Shown: positions 17,051-24,594 of the stretch, one piece after another
Position numbering within the stretch: the stretch's first letter is position 1
Layout of the letters: the number at the start of each line of letters is the position of its first letter
Source: Verrucomicrobiota bacterium
GTDB taxonomy: Bacteria; Verrucomicrobiota; Verrucomicrobiia; Opitutales; Opitutaceae
Direction: 5' to 3'
NCBI GenBank assembly: GCA_023457715.1
Contig: JAEWKR010000006.1
Coordinates: 1-32,296 of the forward strand
DNA: 32,296 nucleotides
Notes under the pieces: generated by a model
What the model saw: only the letters and a program-made list of their open reading frames with translations
What the model was told of the DNA's origin: nothing
The model's database searches: none
Made by a program: the position numbers and the translations under genes

Positions 17051-17058
17051 AATCTCCG

Positions 17059-20000
17059 ATGACGCCCTCACTCGCCCACGATCTCGCGCTGAAACGCACC
17101 GTCCACACCCCCGTCGAACTCAAACCTCACTACGCGTGGCGCGATGTCCTTGCGTCCACCTCCATCGAGCTGCCGCCCATCATCCTCTTGTGCCCCCACG
17201 GCGAGGAGCGGTTCGTGCTGAGCGAAGTGGCCGAAACCCTGGGCAAGGCGCTGACCAACGTGAGCCTGGCCAAGGGCGAGAAGGAGATCTTCACCGAGGC
17301 GAACCGGGCGTGGGTGGCGTCGATCTGTCGCGAACTGGCCGCGAACCTCTGTGAACTTGCCCGGCGCCAGACCCCGCTGCGTCTCAGCCTGAATGCGCTG
17401 TATGAGCTGCTCGAAAAGACCCTCGTCGACAACAACGCCTACTTCGTCGCCAAGAGTCTCCTGTTGAATCGGGCGCGGAAGATCGCGATCGAGCGCGAAA
17501 CCAGCTCGTCGACGCTGCGTGTGATCCGTCGCAACAATCAGGTCGTGCCCTGGAGCGAGCAGAAGGTGGAGATCGCAGTGCGGAAGACGTTCCTCTCGCT
17601 GCAGCGTGATTCCGCGCCGGCGGTCGCGATCACGCAGGCGGTGTCGCAGCGGCTCCACGGATCGAAGCAGTCGTTCGTCCACATCGAGGAGATCCAGGAC
17701 ATCGTCCAGGAGGAATTGATGAAGGCCGGCCACTACAAGGTGGCCGAGGCGTACATCCTTTTCCGCGCCCAGCGCGCGGTCGCGCGCGAGTCCGGTCTGG
17801 ACGCGGTCGCCGGCGATCAGCCGCTCACCGACGTCGGGTCCCTCACCGCGCCCGGCCAGTCCGCGCTCATCATGGTCAAGCGCGCCGACGGCGCGAATGT
17901 CTTCTGGGATGGCGCCGACCTGCGCAAGCGGATCGAGTTCGCCCGGATCGGGCTCGATCTGTGTCTCTCGAACGACGAAATCGAACAGGAGCTGCGCCGG
18001 TCCGTGTATGACCAGATCTCGCAGAAGGACCTCGATTCGACCATCATCCTCAACTCGAAGACGCTGATCGAAAAGGATGCCGACTTCGCGCGTTTCGCCG
18101 GCCGCATCCAGCTGACCTATATCTACGAGGAGGTGCTCGGCTGGGACATCCTCAATGACGGGATCGGCGCCTTGAAAATCGCCCACCAGCGGGCCTTCCG
18201 GAAATACCTGGAGCACGGCGTCGCGATCAAGCGGCTCAATCCGCGGCTTCTGGACTACGACCTCGCGCGGCTCGGCGCGGCGCTCGATCCGTCCTCCGAC
18301 CTGGAGTTCGACTTCCTCGGCATCCAGACGATGTACGACCGGTACCTGATCGTCGACAAGACGCGGAAGCCGTCGCGGCGCATCGAGACGCCGCAGTTTT
18401 TCTGGATGCGGGTCGCGATGGGGTTGTTTCTGGACGAAAAACAGGACCGGGAGTCGCTGGTGGTCGGCCTCTACGATCTGTACAAGTCGCGGCGCTTCTG
18501 CAGCAGCACGCCGACGTTGTTCAATTCCGGCACGCTCCACTCGCAGCTTTCCTCGTGCTACCTCTACTACGTCGACGACACGCTCGAGAGCATCATGCTC
18601 CGCGGCATCGCCGACAACGCCTTCCTCGCCAAGTGGGCCGGCGGCCTCGGCGGGTCCTGGACCCCGGTGCGGGGCACGGGCGCCCACATTCAGGGCACGA
18701 ACGGTGAATCGCAGGGCGTGATTCCGTTCCTGAAGCTGCACAACGACCAGCTGGTCGCGGTCAACCAGGGCGGGAAGCGCAAGGGTTCGGGGTGCGCGTA
18801 CCTGGAAACCTGGCACAACGACATTTTCGAGTTTCTCGAATTGCGGAAGAACACCGGCGACGATCGGCGCCGCACGCACGACATGAACACGGCGAACTGG
18901 ATTCCCGACCTGTTCATGAAGCGGATGGAGGCGCGGCAGCATTGGACCCTCTTCCGCACGAACCAGGTCAAGGATCTGCACGAGCTGTACGGCGCCGCGT
19001 TCGAGCGGCGCTACCTCGAGTACGAGAAGCTCGCCGAGGAGGGAAAGATCCACGGCCAGCGCGTCGAGGCCATCGAGCTGTGGAAGAAAATGCTCTCCAT
19101 GCTGTTCGAAACGGGGCACCCGTGGATCACCTTCAAGGACGCGTGCAACATCCGGTCTCCCCAGGACCACGCGGGCGTCATCCACTCCTCCAATCTCTGC
19201 ACCGAGATCACGCTCAACACGTCGAATGACGAGACCGCCGTCTGCAACCTCGGCTCCGTGATCCTCGAAACGCATCTGGATGCCCGGGGCGGGATCGATC
19301 ATGCGAAGTTGCGCGAGACGATCCGGCTGGCGGTGCGGGCGCTCGACAACGTCATCGACATCAACTTCTACCCGACGAAGGCCGCCGAGACGTCGAACCG
19401 CCGGCACCGGCCGATCGGCCTGGGGGTGATGGGTCTGGCCCACGCGCTCTATCTTCGGGGGCATGCCTTCGCCTCGCCCGAGGCCGTGGAGTTCAACGAT
19501 GAGGCCATGGAGGCGATCGCTTACTACGCCTACGAGGCGAGCTCGGATCTGGCCGCCGAACGCGGCACCTACACGAGTTATCCCGGATCGAAGTGGAGCC
19601 GGGGGCTGTTGCCGCAGGACACCCTCGATCTCCTGGAGCAGGAACGCGGCGTGACCGTCGAGGTGCCGCGGGGCGGCCGGATGGACTGGGCCCCGCTGCG
19701 CGCCAGGATCGCGCAACAGGGGATGCGGAACTCCAACTGCCTCGCGATCGCGCCGACCGCGACGATCTCGAATATCACCGCGACTTCGCCGTGCATCGAG
19801 CCCACGTACAAGAACCTGTTCGTGAAATCGAACCTGTCCGGTGAGTTCATTGTGCTGAATCCGTTCCTCGTTCGCGACCTCAAGGCCCGCGGGTTGTGGG
19901 ATCAGGACATGATCGACAACCTCAAGTACTTCGACGGGGAGCTGAAGGACATCGAACGCATTCCGCCGGATCTCAAGGCCAAGTACCTGACGGCGTTCGA

Positions 20001-20367
20001 CATCGATCCGAAGTGGATCATTGACGCCGCCGCCCGGCGTCAGAAGTGGATTGATCAGGCGCAGAGTGTGAACCTCTGGATCAAGACGCCGGACCTCAAG
20101 ACGCTGTCCCACATGTATCGCCAGGCGTGGCACGTCGGCCTCAAAACCACCTACTACCTGCGCAGCCTCGGTGCCTCGAACATCGAGAAGGCGACGGTTT
20201 CCGTGAAGAAGGAGATGCGTGGCGTGGCGGGCGAAGCAGCCGGCGTGGCCTCACCGGGGGCCGCGGTGCCGGGGGAGCCGGCCCCGCGGGTCTACACCGC
20301 CGAGGAAAAGGCCGCCTGCTCGATCGAAGCGATGCGCCGGGGCGAAGTCTGCGAGGCGTGCCAGTAG
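17059..20367 (+). CDS. nrdA: Ribonucleotide reductase large subunit, class I, with N-terminal ATP-cone region
   Basis: The ATG at 17059 is chosen because the 32 in-frame codons before it are heptamer-repeat sequence. The 1102-residue protein reduces ribonucleoside diphosphates. Residues about 50-150 look like a decayed ATP-cone and residues about 152-250 like a canonical one (RVIRRNNQVVPWSEQKVEIA, ending AEAYILFRAQRA), giving a chlamydia-like long N-terminus. The catalytic domain carries C500 (SSCYLYY), C714 and E716 (NLCTEI), C729 (AVCNLGS) and the tyrosine pair Y1032-Y1033 (TTYYLRSLG). The C-terminal redox cysteines are C1098 and C1101 (CEACQ). C500/C729 and C714 match the disulfide pair and thiyl cysteine of E. 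coli NrdA. It forms an operon-like pair with nrdB. Confidence 0.95.
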   Translation: MTPSLAHDLALKRTVHTPVELKPHYAWRDVLASTSIELPPIILLCPHGEERFVLSEVAETLGKALTNVSLAKGEKEIFTEANRAWVASICRELAANLCELARRQTPLRLSLNALYELLEKTLVDNNAYFVAKSLLLNRARKIAIERETSSSTLRVIRRNNQVVPWSEQKVEIAVRKTFLSLQRDSAPAVAITQAVSQRLHGSKQSFVHIEEIQDIVQEELMKAGHYKVAEAYILFRAQRAVARESGLDAVAGDQPLTDVGSLTAPGQSALIMVKRADGANVFWDGADLRKRIEFARIGLDLCLSNDEIEQELRRSVYDQISQKDLDSTIILNSKTLIEKDADFARFAGRIQLTYIYEEVLGWDILNDGIGALKIAHQRAFRKYLEHGVAIKRLNPRLLDYDLARLGAALDPSSDLEFDFLGIQTMYDRYLIVDKTRKPSRRIETPQFFWMRVAMGLFLDEKQDRESLVVGLYDLYKSRRFCSSTPTLFNSGTLHSQLSSCYLYYVDDTLESIMLRGIADNAFLAKWAGGLGGSWTPVRGTGAHIQGTNGESQGVIPFLKLHNDQLVAVNQGGKRKGSGCAYLETWHNDIFEFLELRKNTGDDRRRTHDMNTANWIPDLFMKRMEARQHWTLFRTNQVKDLHELYGAAFERRYLEYEKLAEEGKIHGQRVEAIELWKKMLSMLFETGHPWITFKDACNIRSPQDHAGVIHSSNLCTEITLNTSNDETAVCNLGSVILETHLDARGGIDHAKLRETIRLAVRALDNVIDINFYPTKAAETSNRRHRPIGLGVMGLAHALYLRGHAFASPEAVEFNDEAMEAIAYYAYEASSDLAAERGTYTSYPGSKWSRGLLPQDTLDLLEQERGVTVEVPRGGRMDWAPLRARIAQQGMRNSNCLAIAPTATISNITATSPCIEPTYKNLFVKSNLSGEFIVLNPFLVRDLKARGLWDQDMIDNLKYFDGELKDIERIPPDLKAKYLTAFDIDPKWIIDAAARRQKWIDQAQSVNLWIKTPDLKTLSHMYRQAWHVGLKTTYYLRSLGASNIEKATVSVKKEMRGVAGEAAGVASPGAAVPGEPAPRVYTAEEKAACSIEAMRRGEVCEACQ

Positions 20368-20382
20368 GCCGATCGTTCGGCC
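20367..20382 (+). terminator. Short hairpin at the nrdA stop codon
   Basis: GGCCGA, a TCGT loop and TCGGCC form a 6-bp stem beginning at the last base of the nrdA TAG and followed by TTGCCTT. It is a possible weak terminator, lying between nrdA and the convergent small gene. Confidence 0.35.
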
Positions 20383-20392
20383 TTGCCTTCGC

Positions 20393-20629
20393 TCACGCCA
20401 CCTCGCGCACCGCGGCGAGCAGGTACTCCCGCTGCAGGAGATTGTTGATCGCATGCGCCAGGTCGCGCGCATGCTCGAAATCCGTCGGCTCCTCGGCGGC
20501 GGTGCCGAGCCGTCGCTGGCATTGCCGGAGTGCGAACCGAAGTTCGTCGAGCGTTGCCGCCGGTCTCGCCGGCGGGACCTGCGCGACGGGCGAAGCGACG
20601 AGGGACAAAAGGGAAGGGGTGAGGCTCAT
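20393..20629 (-). CDS. Small hypothetical helical protein
   Basis: This 78-residue reading frame is not recognised. The C-terminal two thirds is helix-rich (TLDELRFALRQCQRRLG, then FEHARDLAHAINNLLQREYL). LAHAINNLL loosely resembles the H-box helix of histidine kinases (HDLNNLL), but no kinase domain follows, so a dimerisation helix is the safer reading. The ATG at 20629 is preferred to the in-frame start at 20878, because the upstream extension is Arg/Pro/Gly-rich and crosses the promoter region of the divergent gene. A TTGGGTT/AACCCAA hairpin (20648-20666) lies just upstream. It converges with nrdA, 25 bp away. Real expression is uncertain. Confidence 0.5.
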   Translation of the reverse strand: MSLTPSLLSLVASPVAQVPPARPAATLDELRFALRQCQRRLGTAAEEPTDFEHARDLAHAINNLLQREYLLAAVREVA

Positions 20630-20647
20630 GGCGTGAAGCGCGGACGA

Positions 20648-20666
20648 TTGGGTTGAGAGAACCCAA
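20648..20666. promoter_or_regulatory. 7-bp perfect dyad in the divergent intergenic region
   Basis: TTGGGTT, five bases, then AACCCAA, 18 bp before the ATG of the minus-strand small gene. The 267-bp region 20630-20896 also has GTAAC/GTTAC near 20700. These are candidate operator or leader structures; no promoter hexamers were identified with confidence. Confidence 0.35.
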
Positions 20667-20896
20667 ACGCGCCCGGTGCCGATCTGCAGGTCTGGAACCG
20701 TAACCGCGCCGTTACCGGAGGCCCCCCGCCTCCGCGGCGGGAAAGACATGCGTGGAAACCGTACCCGCGGGAACCTGTTTCCGGCGGGTTTTGCCCGGGG
20801 CAAGCCACCCGTGGGAATGTTCCCCACTTTCTCTCCTCCTCCGCTGCAACCAGAACGCGCCACGTCTGTCTTGCGCAACGGAAAAGGAGAATCCCC

Positions 20897-21163
20897 GTGC
20901 TACACGAAAAGGAAAAAGCCAACCTGGAGCAGACGCTGGAACGCACCCGCGCCGCCATGGGCGCGTTCTGGTGCATGGAGGGCGAACTCCGGACGATCCG
21001 TCGGGGGATGGCTCCGGGCGCCGAGCGATCCCGCGTGGAAGAAATGCTCCGTCTGACCCGGGAGACGGTCGCCGGACTCGAGCGCAAACTCCTGGTTGTG
21101 CAGCGCGAGCTGGCGAGAGCCGTCCAATCCGCCCCGCGAAGCATGACCGCGCAACCGTGGTAA
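20897..21163 (+). CDS. Small hypothetical coiled-coil protein
   Basis: This 88-residue protein begins at GTG 20897. The start is supported by an AAGGAG ribosome-binding site 7 bp upstream, one of the few good ones in the window. It is almost entirely charged helix with heptad-like spacing (EKEKANLEQTLERTRAAM, then RVEEMLRLTRETVAGLERKL and VVQRELARAV) interrupted near FWCMEGELRTIRRGM. No family is recognised. It is divergent from the other small helical protein and 114 bp before the PPK2 gene. A cytoplasmic structural or partner-binding role is possible; nothing more can be said. Confidence 0.65.
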   Translation: MLHEKEKANLEQTLERTRAAMGAFWCMEGELRTIRRGMAPGAERSRVEEMLRLTRETVAGLERKLLVVQRELARAVQSAPRSMTAQPW

Positions 21164-21277
21164 TTGTCCTCCGCCCCGTTGCTGCGCCGCGGTGACCCGC
21201 CCCAACCGGTGGGTCTCAGGCCCGTCCGCACTCGCAAAAACCACCCACCTGAGCAAACTCGGAGCGTGCCCCCGCCC

Positions 21278-22156
21278 ATGACCATCGACACCGCCCCGTA
21301 CCGCGTACCGCCCAACGAGCAGGTGACTCTGCGCAAGCGGCCGACGCGGATCGATCCGCTGTATGTCACCAAGCGTGACTACGAAGAGCGGCTCGAAGCC
21401 AACCGCGCGCGGCTGCGCGAGGATCAAAGCCTGCTGTATGCGCACAATCGCTACGCCTTGCTGCTGATCTTCCAGGCGATGGATGGGGCGGGGAAGGACA
21501 GTGCCATCAAGCACGTGATGTCCGGCATCAATCCGCAGGCCTGTCAGGTCCACAGTTTCAAGGCCCCCAGCGCGGAGGAACTGGACCATGACTTTCTCTG
21601 GCGCACAACGGTGCGCCTGCCGGAGCGCGGCCGCATCGGGATCTTCAACCGCTCGTATTATGAGGAGGTCCTGGTGGCGCGGGTGCGGCCGGAGGTGCTC
21701 GCCCGCCAGAAGCTGCCGGACGAACTCACGTCCGACCACGGGATCTGGGACAAGCGGTTCGAGTCGATCAACGACTTTGAGCGCCACCTGCATCGCAATG
21801 GCACCCGGGTCGTGAAGTTCTTTCTTCACCTCTCCAAGGAGGAGCAGGCGCGGCGACTCTTGTCCCGCATCGACGATCCGCGGAAGAACTGGAAATTCGA
21901 TGGCGGCGACCTCGTCGAACGGGAGCGCTGGGATCAGTATCAGGCGGCGTACGAGACGTGCCTGTCCGCCACGGCCACGAAGCACGCGCCGTGGTATGTG
22001 GTGCCGGCTGACGACAAGAAGACGGCCCGATTGATCATTTCGCAGCTGATTGTGGAGGCGCTCGACGCGCTCGACCTGCACTATCCGAAGCTCAATGCCA
22101 CGCAGCGCGAGGAGATGCAGACCGCCCGCCGGGTGCTCGAGAACGAACGAAGATGA
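21278..22156 (+). CDS. Polyphosphate kinase 2 family protein
   Basis: This 292-residue single-domain PPK2 enzyme transfers phosphate between polyphosphate and nucleotides, typically making NTP or NDP from polyphosphate. The Walker A-like motif AMDGAGKDS is at 67-75 and the Walker B/lid region PERGRIGIFNRSYYEEVLVARV is at about 115-136. Further family signatures are FESINDFERHLHRNGT, VVKFFLHLSKEEQARRL and the RKNWKF and ERWDQYQ stretches, followed by APWYVVPADDKK. The ATG at 21278 begins just ahead of the conserved N-terminal region; the frame is open to 21164 but that part is Pro/Arg-rich and unlike the family. Which PPK2 class (ADP, AMP or both) cannot be decided by eye. It converges on the hydrolase gene with a 36-bp gap. 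Confidence 0.92.
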   Translation: MTIDTAPYRVPPNEQVTLRKRPTRIDPLYVTKRDYEERLEANRARLREDQSLLYAHNRYALLLIFQAMDGAGKDSAIKHVMSGINPQACQVHSFKAPSAEELDHDFLWRTTVRLPERGRIGIFNRSYYEEVLVARVRPEVLARQKLPDELTSDHGIWDKRFESINDFERHLHRNGTRVVKFFLHLSKEEQARRLLSRIDDPRKNWKFDGGDLVERERWDQYQAAYETCLSATATKHAPWYVVPADDKKTARLIISQLIVEALDALDLHYPKLNATQREEMQTARRVLENERR

Positions 22157-22192
22157 GGTCGCGCCGGAGCCCCAACGTGCGGCGCCCGGCGG

Positions 22193-23362
22193 TTACTTCC
22201 ACGGTTCCACGCGTTGGTCGGCGCCGCCGCCCTTGATCGAGCTGCCGCGTTCGAGCTGTGCGCGGGCGGCGGGATCGTCTCGCAGCCAGGCATTGAAAAA
22301 CAGCAGCTCCCACGCGCGGGCGTCCTCACCCGCTCCCTTGCTCAGCAGATGGGTCTCGTCCTTCACCCTCACGGCGCCCCGCCAGCCCGCCAGCGCGCGC
22401 AGGCCTGACTCCACGTTCGCGGGTGCGACGCTCTGGTCCTTGTCGGCGTAGACGGCAAAAAAGGGCGTCTTGACCGCGCGCAGGCCGGCATGGTCCTCCC
22501 CGAAAAGCCACGCATCGATCCCGAATGGCCACATCCCGAGCCGGGCCCCCATGAAGGGCACGACTGCGAAACCGGCCTTGATGCGGGGATGAGGCTGGCC
22601 CTCATGCTGACTCCGTGGGTCGAAGCCACCCAGGCTCGAGAGCACTGCATGCGCGCCGGCACTGGCGCCGGAAACCCCGATGCGGTCCGGGTCGATGGCC
22701 GGCCCGAAATCCGGATGCGCGAGCATGTAGTCGGTGACCGCCCGCAGGGTCAGCGCGCGCAGGGCCAGGTTGCCGACAAAGCCGGGACCCCGATTGTCGG
22801 CGTGGAAGATGTCGACGGCGATGTAGCCGTGCGAGGCCAGGAACTTCAATTCCTCGAGGTGCCACAGGCCATGCGTGTTGTAGCCGCCCGAGTAGACAAT
22901 GAGCGGGTGTTTCCGGTCCGCCGTGGCGATGAGCGGCTTTTCTCCCGGGCGCTGCATGTGGGTGAACACGTTGTCGCCCGTTTCACGATAGGGGAAGGTG
23001 TAGGCTGGGCGGTCGTTTCCAGCGGTCGTCGGGTAAACCACGTAAAGGACGACCGGCAGGGACTTGCCGGACCAGCGCCCGAACTTCGGGTCGACGGGAA
23101 CCGGGACTTGCACCGTCGGCACCGAGTCGGGGCTGACGAGGAGATCCGAGATATAGAGCAGCTGCTGGGCCGTCGCCTTGCCGTTCAGGTAGTCGAACAT
23201 CGCCACGCCCTCGGCCGGCTCGCGGACCTCGAAATTCGTGCTGCCGACCGCGTATGGGCCAGGTCCCGGGTGGTCGAGCTCGACTGCGTTCAGCGGGAGC
23301 GCTGCGCAGAGCGCTGCGAATGAGGACACCAGGATCCAACCAAAACACCGGGGGAGGGGCAT
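22193..23362 (-). CDS. Secreted alpha/beta hydrolase (dienelactone hydrolase/PAF-acetylhydrolase-like)
   Basis: The 389-residue protein begins with a signal peptide (MPLPRCFGWILVSSFAALCA, cleavage near LNAVE). The hydrolase core starts at KHPLIVYSGGYNTHG (about 151-165; SGG would provide the oxyanion strand). The nucleophile elbow is G232-A-S234-A-G236, the acid is probably D307 or D309 (YADKDQSVAP) and the base H338 (DETHLLSK). The IDPDRIGVSGASAG pattern and length resemble predicted dienelactone hydrolases and PAF-acetylhydrolase-like esterases. A periplasmic or lipoprotein-free secreted esterase is likely; the substrate is unknown. It lies downstream of the second hydrolase, separated by a REPIN-like element. 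Confidence 0.8.
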   Translation of the reverse strand: MPLPRCFGWILVSSFAALCAALPLNAVELDHPGPGPYAVGSTNFEVREPAEGVAMFDYLNGKATAQQLLYISDLLVSPDSVPTVQVPVPVDPKFGRWSGKSLPVVLYVVYPTTAGNDRPAYTFPYRETGDNVFTHMQRPGEKPLIATADRKHPLIVYSGGYNTHGLWHLEELKFLASHGYIAVDIFHADNRGPGFVGNLALRALTLRAVTDYMLAHPDFGPAIDPDRIGVSGASAGAHAVLSSLGGFDPRSQHEGQPHPRIKAGFAVVPFMGARLGMWPFGIDAWLFGEDHAGLRAVKTPFFAVYADKDQSVAPANVESGLRALAGWRGAVRVKDETHLLSKGAGEDARAWELLFFNAWLRDDPAARAQLERGSSIKGGGADQRVEPWK

Positions 23363-23426
23363 GCGTGGACCCTACCACCCCGGCGGCCGAAATAAACACC
23401 GATAACTGTCATTGGCGTACCGAAAA

Positions 23427-23502
23427 AAACCTTCCGCCTAAAGGCGGGACAACGTACTCAAACCGGCTCGGGTACGTTGTCCCGCCTTCAGGCGGAAGGT
23501 TT
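23427..23502. repeat. REPIN-like element: 31-bp inverted repeat (30/31) with 14-nt loop
   Basis: Arms 23427-23457 and 23472-23502 pair at 30 of 31 positions. Each arm also contains the smaller palindrome CCGCCT...AGGCGG, so a cruciform or double hairpin is possible. The right-arm core GTCCCGCCTTCAGGCGGAAG recurs exactly at 31494-31513. The architecture is that of paired REP sequences. It fills much of the 211-bp space between the two hydrolase genes; the TCGCTGGCGCTCC word at 23526-23538 also belongs to repeats. Confidence 0.9.
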
Positions 23503-23573
23503 GGATTGGCTGCCCCCGCGTCGTCTCGCTGGCGCTCCGAATTCAGGGCGTGAGCAAGCTCACGGCCGCACAG

Positions 23574-24479
23574 TTACTCCAGCCCCAGCTCGCTCTTCAG
23601 CCACCGAATCCGATCGTCGCGAATCTCGGCGGGCTCCGTCATCTCATGTCCTGCTCCGCCGTAGACGAGCATCTGCTTCGGGAGCGGGGCGGCGGTGAAG
23701 AACTCGAGCGCCTTCGGCAGGGGCACATATCTGTCCTTTTCGGCGAACTGAAAGAGCAGGCTCGCCCCTTTGATGGCGCCCAGGTGCGTGCGCAGGTCCA
23801 GGGGGGCGTTCTCCCGTTCATACTCCTGCGGCGAAGCCGGCTTTTGGGCAAAGAACGCCCAGTCCAGCAGGCTCGGCGTGCAGGCGACGAACACGCAGGC
23901 GCGCGCGCGTTGTTCCTGCGCGACGGCGATCGCCGCGTACATCCCGCCGTAGTCATGGCCGACGACCGCTAGCGGCACGTCGGCCGTTCCGGGCTGTTGC
24001 TGCAGGAAGTCCAGCGCGCGTCGCAGGGCGGTCACCTGGCCGACGCCGTCCTCGAAATCGCGATCGAGCACCCGGTCGCGATACCAGCGGGGTTTCGCCC
24101 ACATCGTGTCGACCAGCAGGGAGACGACACCGTCTTTCGCGAGTTCGAGCGCTTCGGAAAGGAACTCCGTGCGATTCGTGGTCTCCGGCTCGCCGAGCCA
24201 GTGCACCCACAGGATCGCGGCCTTCGGCGCGCCGCTTCTCGGCGCGACGATATAGGCGGCGGTCTGCCCGAACTTATCCCCGGCCACGGTAAAGAACGAA
24301 AGATCGGAGACCACCGCCTCGCCCCGTGTGACCTTGGCTTTGACCAGAACGTCGAAACCAGCCTGGCGGTCGTAGTCGAAGGGACTCGCCGCGAAGGTGC
24401 ACACATTAAGTACGACCGAAAGGACCAGCGCGTGCGCCCAAGGCAGGCCGCCGGCGTGCGGAATTCGAACCCTCGTCAT
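23574..24479 (-). CDS. Secreted alpha/beta hydrolase with an Asp nucleophile motif
   Basis: The start is set at 24479, where MTRVRIPHAGGLPWAHALVL reads as a signal peptide (cleavage near TFAAS). Upstream in-frame ATGs at 24494 and 24590 give basic extensions. The 301-residue protein has the hydrolase core: AAILWVHWLGEPETTNR (HW/G oxyanion region), the nucleophile elbow GHDYGG with D176, the acid D249 (FAEKDRYVP) and the base H278 (GGAGHEM). GHDxGG is the elbow of epoxide hydrolases and haloalkane dehalogenases, whereas esterases and dienelactone hydrolases use Ser or Cys. No cap domain of the usual epoxide-hydrolase size is evident, so the reaction is uncertain. It lies 115 bp downstream of the permease gene on the same strand. 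Confidence 0.75.
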   Translation of the reverse strand: MTRVRIPHAGGLPWAHALVLSVVLNVCTFAASPFDYDRQAGFDVLVKAKVTRGEAVVSDLSFFTVAGDKFGQTAAYIVAPRSGAPKAAILWVHWLGEPETTNRTEFLSEALELAKDGVVSLLVDTMWAKPRWYRDRVLDRDFEDGVGQVTALRRALDFLQQQPGTADVPLAVVGHDYGGMYAAIAVAQEQRARACVFVACTPSLLDWAFFAQKPASPQEYERENAPLDLRTHLGAIKGASLLFQFAEKDRYVPLPKALEFFTAAPLPKQMLVYGGAGHEMTEPAEIRDDRIRWLKSELGLE

Positions 24480-24594
24480 GGAGCAGGGGATCATGGGTCG
24501 GCAAAATGGGCGGCCGCCGTCCGACTCGCAAGCCAGGCGGCGACGGCGGTCGCCTTCTCCGCTCCTTTTCGTCCCATCGGTCCTTTTCATCCGC

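Noticed and set aside
16963..17058. N-terminal extension of NrdA by 32 codons
   Set aside because: The extension is translated heptamer repeat (Pro-rich) and the ATG at 17059 begins the plausible N-terminus.
17068..20133. 1021-codon open frame antisense to nrdA
   Set aside because: The sense frame is unmistakably NrdA; the antisense frame has no recognisable motif.
22490..23323. 277-codon plus-strand frame opposite the first hydrolase
   Set aside because: Antisense shadow; the minus frame has a signal peptide and catalytic triad.
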